Source: Pelagibacteraceae bacterium AG-390-L03 (GTDB lineage Bacteria; Pseudomonadota; Alphaproteobacteria; Pelagibacterales; Pelagibacteraceae). Taken from it: a DNA stretch of 64,000 bases. The stretch spans positions 116,113-180,112 of the forward strand of contig QCHA01000002.1 of assembly GCA_003279685.1 (NCBI GenBank), read 5' to 3'. Every line of letters starts with the position of its first letter. Position 1 is the stretch's first letter. The notes beneath the pieces were generated by a model that did no database searches, had not been told where the DNA came from, and saw only the letters and a program-made list of their open reading frames with translations. Shown here in pieces: positions 57,337 through 64,000 of the stretch. The position numbers and the translations under genes are program-made.

Positions 57337-58182
57337 TTAAATTATTTTTTTTATGAAATAAATAAATGCTAATTTTATGATTCTAATATAAAAATATTTA
57401 ATATATTCAAACTTTTGATTTTCTAGAATAAATTTTAATATACATAAATTAGCTCTAATAGCTTGCTTTTGATTTTTTCCTCTTTCAGATAATGAAGTAG
57501 ATGATATTCTATATTTTATTAATTTATCTGAGATATATTTATATCTTACACTCTTATCATTTAATATTTTCATCCATAAATACAGATCCTCTACTCCAAT
57601 AAAATCTTTATTTTCATCAAACTTAGAGATAAATTTTTTGGAAATTATTACAGATGATGTTCTTATAAAATTGCTTTTAATTACATCGGATAATTTTGCT
57701 TTCCTTTTGAGTTTTTTTAAAAAAACTATTATTTTGTATTTATTGATTATTGTGTCATTACTATTAATATCAATAAACTTGCTGTCTGTGCTTGTAAAAT
57801 CTAAATTGTTAAATTTCATTTCATGAACTTGAACTTGTAATTTATCTTGAAGCCACACATCGTCAGCATCCAAGAAAGCTAAATATTCACCGTTAGAAAT
57901 ATCAAGACCAATGTTTCGAGGTCTTGCTGGTCCACCAAAATTTGAATTTAATTCTATTAGCTTTATTCTTCTGTCTTTAACCTCATATCCTTTTGCAATT
58001 TCTGCACTATTATCAGTAGAACAATCATCTACAATAATTAATTCCCAATTTTGATATGTTTGACTAATCACACTATCAATAGTTTCAGAAATATAGTTCT
58101 GCGCATTGAAGAGTGGGATAATAATGGTAACTAGTGGCTGAGCCACTTCTTTACTAGTTAATGATATTTTATTATTTTTCAC
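57337..58182 (-). CDS. Glycosyltransferase family 2
   Basis: A 281-residue GT-A enzyme. The catalytic region shows VTIIIPLFNAQNYISETIDS, IIVDDCSTDNSAEIA, GGPARPRNIGLDISNGEYLA and the metal-binding FLDADDVW. The C-terminal third is Lys/Ile-rich with a hydrophobic end that may contact the membrane. It probably transfers a hexose or similar sugar to the growing glycan. Confidence 0.92.
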   Translation of the reverse strand: MKNNKISLTSKEVAQPLVTIIIPLFNAQNYISETIDSVISQTYQNWELIIVDDCSTDNSAEIAKGYEVKDRRIKLIELNSNFGGPARPRNIGLDISNGEYLAFLDADDVWLQDKLQVQVHEMKFNNLDFTSTDSKFIDINSNDTIINKYKIIVFLKKLKRKAKLSDVIKSNFIRTSSVIISKKFISKFDENKDFIGVEDLYLWMKILNDKSVRYKYISDKLIKYRISSTSLSERGKNQKQAIRANLCILKFILENQKFEYIKYFYIRIIKLAFIYFIKKII

Positions 58183-58255
58183 TTATCATTTCCAAATATA
58201 TCTTTTGTATATAATTTATCTTGAATATTTTCGAGATCTATTTTGATTCTATAAG

Positions 58256-59008
58256 CTAAAGTTCATAGAGTGTTGTTTGAATTACAGCATTAAAGCCACC
58301 TGTATGTTCATTTATAGATAGAACGTTATCCATAGTTTTGAATTTTAGATTAAATGGTTCATTATGCAGTATCACGCCACTATTTATAGCAATACGTATA
58401 TTTGGTCCACTTGGTTTATTCTTATTTGGTACAAAATTTGGATTATACGGAAGATGCTCAGTTATAAGTAAATATTTGAAGTTTTTAGAAATATTTAATT
58501 GATCCACAAAACTTTTTATATTCTCGTTAGATAGGTGCTGCAGAACTTGTCTAACAAATGCAATTTCTGCATGAGGCAGTTTATCCTTTGATAAATCTAA
58601 TTTTTCAAACTTTAAGTTAGGTGATCGATATTTAATACGATTTCTGTCAAGAATAACTTTAGAAACATCATATGCGTTATAAATATTACAATAATCAATC
58701 AATAATGATCCTACTGCAAAATCTCCACATCCCAAATCAGCTACTGAATTTATATTATTTTCAGCAATAATTTTTTTAACAACTTCAACATAAGGACCAA
58801 CTATTTCTTCTTTATGAGAACCAGTTCCACTTGTCGAGTTCATTTGCTCATCTTTACCCCAAATCCCTTTTTCATAAATATCATCGAACACATCTTCAGC
58901 AGTTAAATGCTTGTACTTGCTATCAAGGCCAAAAAATTTGTATTGCAAAACACGAATTTTATGTCTCAGACCAATAGGGATAATTTTTTTTAATATTTCT
59001 TTTAACAT
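58256..59008 (-). CDS. Class I SAM-dependent methyltransferase
   Basis: A 250-residue protein. The SAM motif is VADLGCGDFAVGSLLIDY (about residues 90-107), with YNAYDVSKVILDRN, the acidic FEKLDLSKDKLPHAEIAFVR and VLQHLSNENIKSF. This is a Methyltransf_25-like fold. The N-terminal 60 residues are basic. It opens the minus-strand glycan arm and probably modifies a sugar, but the acceptor is unknown. Confidence 0.8.
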   Translation of the reverse strand: MLKEILKKIIPIGLRHKIRVLQYKFFGLDSKYKHLTAEDVFDDIYEKGIWGKDEQMNSTSGTGSHKEEIVGPYVEVVKKIIAENNINSVADLGCGDFAVGSLLIDYCNIYNAYDVSKVILDRNRIKYRSPNLKFEKLDLSKDKLPHAEIAFVRQVLQHLSNENIKSFVDQLNISKNFKYLLITEHLPYNPNFVPNKNKPSGPNIRIAINSGVILHNEPFNLKFKTMDNVLSINEHTGGFNAVIQTTLYEL

Positions 59009-59212
59009 TTTTTTAAAAAATTTAGCCTTTAAATATAGATATATTTTAATACATCACTAATAAGTTTAATCATATTATATAATATTGAAAGAATTTAAAT
59101 TTTTAGTGATAATTTTTTAATATTGATCAAAATTATTACTTTTTTTTTGGTATAAATAATCTACTAAATCTAGTTTAAAGAAAATATAAAATTTTAATAT
59201 AATTTAAAACTA
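59009..59212. promoter_or_regulatory. Divergent intergenic region of the two glycan arms
   Basis: The 204 bases are almost pure A/T and separate the minus-strand methyltransferase from the plus-strand FkbM gene. They must contain promoters for both arms. I see no clear -35/-10 pair, no RNA gene and no ORF of note. Confidence 0.5.
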
Positions 59213-60082
59213 ATGATTAGAAATTTATCAAAAGTAATTTATTATCTTTTAAAATGCATCAACACAATTTTTGAAAAAACTTTTAATAGAAATATTATAC
59301 TAAGAGTAAAATCTCATATCGAACAAGATGCTTATAAAACTATTAAATTAGAGTCTGGGAAACATTTAACTTTCTTCTCACCAAATTATTTAATTCATTT
59401 ACTTGTTGGAGATTTTTATGAGAAAGAACCAGAAACATTAAAATGGATAGATGGTTTTAAAAAAGAAAAAAAAGTTATTTTTTGGGATATAGGTTCAAAT
59501 ATTGGTTTATTTTCAATTTATGCTGCCGCAAAAATTGAAAATATTGAAGTTATAAGTTTTGAACCTTCAACAAGCAATTTAAGAATTCTCTCTCGAAATA
59601 TCTCGATTAATCAACTAGAAAATAAAATTAAAATTTTTCAAATACCACTTGGAGCTAGCAAGAATAACTTTTTAAAATTTAATGAACAAAAGTTTAATGA
59701 AGGTGAAAGTTATAATTCAATAGACTCAAATATAAATTTTGAAGGTAAAAAAATGAAATCAGAGAATAAATATAAAATATTTTCTACAAATATAGATCAA
59801 ATTATAGATGATAAAATTCTTGATGTGCCCGACTATATAAAAATTGATGTTGACGGTGCCGAACATTTGATTTTGAAAGGTGGGACAAAATTATTTAAAG
59901 ATACTAAAATTAAGGAAGTACAAATTGAAATTAACGAAAATTATATAGAACAATATGACACTATTATAAAATTAATGGAAGAATTTTCTTTTAAATTTAA
60001 AGAAAAAAAAAGAAATGATGCAAGTATTTATTATAAAGATATAAAACTCTCTAAAATTTACAATTATTATTTTACTAGATGA
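59213..60082 (+). CDS. FkbM family methyltransferase
   Basis: A 289-residue protein with the FkbM pattern: VIFWDIGSNIGLFSIYAAAK (SAM loop, about 90-110), VISFEPSTSNLRILSRNI and the hallmark DYIKIDVDGAEHLILKGG. These enzymes methylate sugar hydroxyls or other small substrates. It begins the plus-strand cassette and overlaps the nucleotidyltransferase gene by ATGA. It differs clearly from the FkbM-like protein at the left end of the window. Confidence 0.9.
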   Translation: MIRNLSKVIYYLLKCINTIFEKTFNRNIILRVKSHIEQDAYKTIKLESGKHLTFFSPNYLIHLLVGDFYEKEPETLKWIDGFKKEKKVIFWDIGSNIGLFSIYAAAKIENIEVISFEPSTSNLRILSRNISINQLENKIKIFQIPLGASKNNFLKFNEQKFNEGESYNSIDSNINFEGKKMKSENKYKIFSTNIDQIIDDKILDVPDYIKIDVDGAEHLILKGGTKLFKDTKIKEVQIEINENYIEQYDTIIKLMEEFSFKFKEKKRNDASIYYKDIKLSKIYNYYFTR

Positions 60083-60855
60083 AATTATTAAAAAATAAAG
60101 AAATTAGAACCGCAGTAATACTATGTGGAGGTAGAGGTACAAGATTGGGATCAATTACAAAAAAAATACCAAAATCTTTAGTTGAAATTAAAGGCAAACC
60201 AATAATTTGGTATATTTTGAATATTCTAAAAAAAAACAAATTTAATCATTTCATATTACCCATAGGCTACAAAGGAGATCAAATAAAAAACTATTTAGAA
60301 AAAAAAATATTTAAAAATTTTAACATAAAAATTGTACCGACAGGGATTAACACACCTATTGCAAAAAGAATATTTACTATAAAAAAATATATAAAATCAG
60401 AAAATTTTTTATTATTGAATGGAGATGCTATTTTTGATTTTAACTTAGATAAAATTTATAAAGACCATATTAAGAGTAAAAAAACTTTTATCACTTTTTT
60501 AGGCTCAGAAAGTATATTGCCATATGGGACAATAGTGTTATCAAAAGGATTAGTAAAAAATTTTGAAAGAGATGTAATCTTTAATGCTGTTAAAATAGCC
60601 AATAAATATGATAATATTGCCCATATTTATTCAGGAATGGCAATTTTAAAAAATGAAATATTAAATGAAAATATTAAAAATATAGAAAATTTTGAAAGTG
60701 TCCTTTACCCAAAAATTATTAGAAAATATAAATGTAAATTTCAAAAATTTTCTGGATTTTGGCATTCTATTGATAACATTAAAGATGTTAAAATATTAAA
60801 AAATGATAAAAGTAAAAAAATTAAAATAAATAATTTATTAAAAAAATTAAAATGA
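60079..60855 (+). CDS. Sugar-1-phosphate nucleotidyltransferase (probable glucose-1-phosphate cytidylyltransferase)
   Basis: A 258-residue GT-A-like NTP transferase. It begins TAVILCGGRGTRLGSITKKI with the activating Lys in KSLVEIKGKPIIWYIL, then PIGYKGDQIKNYLEKK, and the metal-binding LLNGDAIFDF. It activates a sugar-1-phosphate. The CTP assignment comes from the CDP-glucose 4,6-dehydratase-like gene overlapping its end (ATGA). The sequence by itself also allows UTP, dTTP or GTP. Confidence 0.82.
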   Translation: MKLLKNKEIRTAVILCGGRGTRLGSITKKIPKSLVEIKGKPIIWYILNILKKNKFNHFILPIGYKGDQIKNYLEKKIFKNFNIKIVPTGINTPIAKRIFTIKKYIKSENFLLLNGDAIFDFNLDKIYKDHIKSKKTFITFLGSESILPYGTIVLSKGLVKNFERDVIFNAVKIANKYDNIAHIYSGMAILKNEILNENIKNIENFESVLYPKIIRKYKCKFQKFSGFWHSIDNIKDVKILKNDKSKKIKINNLLKKLK

Positions 60856-61940
60856 AAAATTCTTTTTGGAAAAATAAAAAAGTATTTATAACCGGTCACA
60901 CGGGTTTCAAAGGCAGTTGGTTAGTATTGATATTACATCATTTAGGTGCAAAAATTTCAGGATATGCATTAGATCCCATTTCAAAGCCTAATTTTTTTGA
61001 TAATTTAAAACTTTCCAAGTTTTTACAACATGATTTTAGAAATGATATTAAAGATTTCTCAAAACTTAATAAAGCAATTAAAAAGTTTAAACCAGATATC
61101 GTTTTTCATTTAGCTGCACAGTCAAGTGTATTAGTAAGCTATAAAAATCCAGATGATACAGTTAAAACTAACATTATTGGAACATTCAATTTATTAAAAT
61201 CAATCAAATTAAATAAATCCATTAAATCTGCTATAATTGTTACTACAGATAAAGTTTATTTAAACGAGGATAAAAAAATAAATTTTGATGAAAATTCTAA
61301 GCTAGGTGGTCATGACATTTACAGTTCTAGTAAGGCATGCTGCGAAATTATAACTGAGAGTTTTGTAAAATCTTTTATTAATAAAAACAAATGCAAGATA
61401 GCAACTGTTAGATCAGGGAATTGCATAGGTGGAGGTGATTGGACAGAAGATAGAATAGTTAAAGATTGTGTTGAAGCTTTTATTCACAAAAAAAATTTAT
61501 TAATTAGAAGTCCTAATGCCACTAGACCTTGGCAACATGTTATGGAGCCAGTTTGTGGATACTTAAAATTAGCAGAAAAACTTTTTGGTAAAAATGGTCA
61601 AAAATTTATAGGATCCTGGAATTTTGGACCTAATAAAATTAATCTAAGTGTTTTAAATCTAGCAAAAATAGGAAAAAAAATCTTTAACTCAAAATCAAAA
61701 ATAATAATTGATAAAAGAGAAAGTAAAAAGTTACATGAAGCCAAATATTTATCTTTAAATTCTCAGAAATCATTTAAAATCTTAAAATGGAAAATCTATA
61801 TGAATCCTCAAACTTCATTAAGATTAACATTTGACTGGTTTAAGGTTTTTTACGCATATAAAAAAGATAGAAAAAAAGTTATTGAATTTACTATAGATCA
61901 ATTTAAAAATTTTCAAAAAAAAATAAAATATTTTAATTAA
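60852..61940 (+). CDS. rfbG: CDP-glucose 4,6-dehydratase-like SDR
   Basis: A 362-residue extended SDR. Typical RfbG features are FWKNKKVFITGHTGFKGSWL, VFHLAAQSSVLVSYKNP, TTDKVYLNEDKK, YSSSKACCE with catalytic Tyr/Lys, RSGNCIGGGDWTEDRIVKD and RPWQHVMEPVCGYLKLAEKL. It would make CDP-4-keto-6-deoxyglucose. It overlaps both neighbours by four bases and one base. Confidence 0.9.
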   Translation: MKNSFWKNKKVFITGHTGFKGSWLVLILHHLGAKISGYALDPISKPNFFDNLKLSKFLQHDFRNDIKDFSKLNKAIKKFKPDIVFHLAAQSSVLVSYKNPDDTVKTNIIGTFNLLKSIKLNKSIKSAIIVTTDKVYLNEDKKINFDENSKLGGHDIYSSSKACCEIITESFVKSFINKNKCKIATVRSGNCIGGGDWTEDRIVKDCVEAFIHKKNLLIRSPNATRPWQHVMEPVCGYLKLAEKLFGKNGQKFIGSWNFGPNKINLSVLNLAKIGKKIFNSKSKIIIDKRESKKLHEAKYLSLNSQKSFKILKWKIYMNPQTSLRLTFDWFKVFYAYKKDRKKVIEFTIDQFKNFQKKIKYFN

Positions 61941-62773
61941 TGAATCTTCTGGTTACAGGAGCAAATGGTTTCATTTCCAAAAATTTCATTAAATATTGTT
62001 TAAAAAAAAATGTAAAAATACTTGCTATATCAAGAAAAAAAAGAGAGTTTTCCAATAAGAATTTGAAATGGATAGTCGGTCAATTTAATAAAATTAAATT
62101 AAAAAAAATTGGTAAATTTGACGTCTTAATTCATTTTGCATCAGAAGGAACCAAATCAAATAAAAGAAATAATTTTAAAAAAAATTTTGAAGTTAATGTT
62201 TTTAACTCTAAAGATTTTATTTTAAATGCCATTAAAAATAATTGTAAAAAATTTATAATTATAAGTAGTTCTTCTGAATTTGGAATAATGAACGTTAATG
62301 CTAATGGGGTAAAAAAAAATGATTTTAAATTTCCAAATGATACTTATGGATTAAGCAAACTTATTTTTAATAATATTGTCCAAAATTATTCTAAAAAATA
62401 TAACTGTAAATTTAGAGTTATGAGGTTATTTCCAGTGTATGGTGATGGAGAAGATCAAAATAGATTGTACTCAACAATAAAAAAATGTTCAAAAGAAAAT
62501 AAAAATTTATTTTTAAAGAATCCTTTTGAGATCAGAGATTTTAGTCATATTGATTTTGTAGTTAAAATTTTATTTGATGCATTAAATTTTAACAAAAGAA
62601 AATTTAAATATTTTCAGACATATCACGTATCAGAGTCAAATAGATTAACTATTTTAAAATTTTCTAAAATGTTATGGAAAAAATTTAATTGTACTGGAAA
62701 GATAATATATAAAAATAAAAAAAGACAGCTCACAAATCATATATCAAATAAAAAATCAAATTGGTTATTGTAA
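61940..62773 (+). CDS. NAD-dependent epimerase/reductase of sugar nucleotides
   Basis: A 277-residue SDR with LLVTGANGFISKNFIKYC, LIHFASEGTKSNKRN, IISSSSEFGIMN, YGLSK (YxxxK) and RVMRLFPVYGDGE and REIRDFSHIDF-like ending. It resembles reductases that act on 4-keto sugars, such as CDP-abequose or paratose synthases. With RfbG upstream it probably reduces or epimerises the 4-keto intermediate. The exact sugar is not predictable. Confidence 0.82.
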   Translation: MNLLVTGANGFISKNFIKYCLKKNVKILAISRKKREFSNKNLKWIVGQFNKIKLKKIGKFDVLIHFASEGTKSNKRNNFKKNFEVNVFNSKDFILNAIKNNCKKFIIISSSSEFGIMNVNANGVKKNDFKFPNDTYGLSKLIFNNIVQNYSKKYNCKFRVMRLFPVYGDGEDQNRLYSTIKKCSKENKNLFLKNPFEIRDFSHIDFVVKILFDALNFNKRKFKYFQTYHVSESNRLTILKFSKMLWKKFNCTGKIIYKNKKRQLTNHISNKKSNWLL

Positions 62774-62836
62774 TTAATAAAATTTAATATAAATAAATAC
62801 AATGATCAGCATCCACTTATAATTCACTTAATAATT

Positions 62837-64000
62837 ATGAAATGTAAAAATTGTAAAAAAAATTCTTTAAAGAAAATTGTAAAAATAGGTAAACAGCCCC
62901 TTAGTGGTTTTTTTCATTCAAAAAAAGAGACGAATTTACCTAATTACTCCTTAGATTTATACAAATGCACTAAATGCAGCTTAGTTCAATTAAACAATTC
63001 AATAAATACTCAAAAAATGTATGGGAATCATTATGGTTACAAAACATCAGTTAGTAAAATGATGGTTTCTCACTTAAGAGAAAAAGTTAAAAGATTAAAA
63101 AAATATAAAATAATAAAAAAAGGTAATAATTTATTAGACATAGGGAGTAATGATGCCTCTTTTTTAAAATTATTAGGCAATAACTGTAATTTATATGGAA
63201 TTGATCCTTCTGCAAAAAAATTCAAAAATGAATACAAAGGAATGAAATTAATAACTGATTTTTTTTCTAAAAAAAATATTTTAAAAAATGTAAAAAATAA
63301 AAACATTAAATTTGATCTTATATCAAGTTTTGCTATGTTTTATGATGTTGAAGATCCAAATTCATTTTGTCAAGATATTGAAATGTTATTAAATGAAAAT
63401 GGTATTTGGATATGTGAAATTTCATATTTGCCACTAATGTTAAAAAATTTAACTTTTGACCAAATATGTCATGAACATGTCATGTATTATACTTTTGGAG
63501 TGTTTGAAAAAATATTACAAAATAATAATTTAAAAGTTATAGATATTAAATTAAATGAAATTAATGGTGGTAGTATTGAAGCTATAATTACAAAGAATAA
63601 CAGTAATAGAACCATTAATAAAAATTTTATTAAAAAAATAAAAAATGATGAAAAAAAAATTGGTAATAGAGCTTTCTATAATTTTTCTGAAAGAATTAAA
63701 AATGTAAGAAAAGATTTATTAAGTTTTATTAGAAAAAATCGCCATATTGTTGGTTATGGAGCTTCTACTAAAGGAAATATTGTTCTAAATTATTGCAATA
63801 TAAACTCAAGTAAAATGCCTTACATTTGTGATGCAAATAGACAAAAATTTGGAAAATTTACACCTGGAACTAATATTAAAATTATTTCAAAAGAAAAAAT
63901 GAGGGAACTAAACCCTAAATATATACTTGTATTAATCTGGTCTTTTAGGTCAGAAATTATAAAGCAAGAATTAAATTACTTAAAAAAAGGAGGAAATTTA
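62837..64000 (+). CDS. Sugar C-methyltransferase, C-terminus cut by the window end
   Basis: 388 codons run open to the last base. An N-terminal zinc-binding region has two Cys pairs (MKCKNC and YKCTKC), then a SAM domain with LLDIGSNDASFLKLLG, YGIDPSAKKFKNEY and ICHEHVMYYTFGVFEKI, and a C-terminal domain with VGYGASTKGNIVLNY and IWSFRSEIIKQEL. This is the architecture of TylC3/NovU-type C-3 methyltransferases acting on NDP-4-keto deoxysugars. About 15-20 residues are probably missing. It lies 63 bases after the SDR gene. Confidence 0.88.
   Translation, partial: MKCKNCKKNSLKKIVKIGKQPLSGFFHSKKETNLPNYSLDLYKCTKCSLVQLNNSINTQKMYGNHYGYKTSVSKMMVSHLREKVKRLKKYKIIKKGNNLLDIGSNDASFLKLLGNNCNLYGIDPSAKKFKNEYKGMKLITDFFSKKNILKNVKNKNIKFDLISSFAMFYDVEDPNSFCQDIEMLLNENGIWICEISYLPLMLKNLTFDQICHEHVMYYTFGVFEKILQNNNLKVIDIKLNEINGGSIEAIITKNNSNRTINKNFIKKIKNDEKKIGNRAFYNFSERIKNVRKDLLSFIRKNRHIVGYGASTKGNIVLNYCNINSSKMPYICDANRQKFGKFTPGTNIKIISKEKMRELNPKYILVLIWSFRSEIIKQELNYLKKGGNL

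Overview
The window looks like a chromosome segment of a SAR11-type alphaproteobacterium (Pelagibacterales). Four things point there. The DNA is very AT-rich, with lysine-, asparagine- and isoleucine-rich proteins. Intergenic gaps are tiny: 4-base ATGA overlaps are common and no gap exceeds about 210 bases. The neighbourhoods are alphaproteobacterial (xseB-ispA-dxs, ZauP-like/zapA next to tkt, tolQRAB-pal-cpoB, three-gene pnt, TrcR). A lone 5S rRNA gene, unlinked to 16S/23S, sits at the edge of a surface-polysaccharide region, an arrangement known from SAR11 genomes. The species assignment is inference.

Layout. Bases 1-902 are the end of an accessory region: a gene tail and an FkbM-like methyltransferase. 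Bases 937-45001 are a dense conserved core. It starts with a minus-strand group: ppdK (frameshifted in an A10 run), glyS, glyQ and an S49 peptidase. Next come isoprenoid, cofactor and shikimate genes (ispB-like, pdxH, aroC, dxs, ispA, xseB), then tsaC/sua5, an ABC-2 exporter, tRNA-Arg(UCG), rluD and rpoH. A 16-kb minus-strand series runs from the ZauP-like gene at 33.6 kb down to purA at 17.7 kb. It holds zapA, fau, ymdB-like, yebC, a phage-type ruvC, tolQRAB-pal-cpoB, tilS, ftsH, folP, glmM, thiD and purA. Divergent from it is a plus-strand sugar-phosphate series: tkt, gap, pgk, class I fba, thiE, efp, suhB, rpmE, trcR, rpsU and the initiator tRNA. Facing this is the minus-strand transhydrogenase group (pntA, pntAB, pntB) with a tiny cytochrome-oxidase-IV-like gene, rpmJ, an epimerase and the 5S rRNA gene.

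Bases 46107-64000 are a surface glycan region. The minus-strand arm encodes a Wzz-like chain-length protein, an O-antigen ligase/polymerase-like protein, a CapD/WbpM-type dehydratase, a minimal phosphoglycosyl transferase, several glycosyltransferases including a double-domain one, an EpsG/Wzy-like membrane protein and a methyltransferase. The divergent plus-strand arm is a translationally coupled cassette: FkbM methyltransferase, sugar nucleotidyltransferase, CDP-glucose 4,6-dehydratase-like, SDR reductase/epimerase and a C-methyltransferase cut by the window end. It fits synthesis of a methyl-branched deoxyhexose. No flippase is visible in the window.

I found no CRISPR array, insertion sequence, integrase or phage structural gene. 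The best leads are the ppdK homopolymer frameshift, a phage-type RuvC in the usual ruvCAB locus with ruvA, ruvB and ybgC absent there, a variant initiator tRNA, a possible heat-shock promoter at ftsH, an AU-only hairpin over the rpoH start, and the 5S/epimerase/rpmJ junction.
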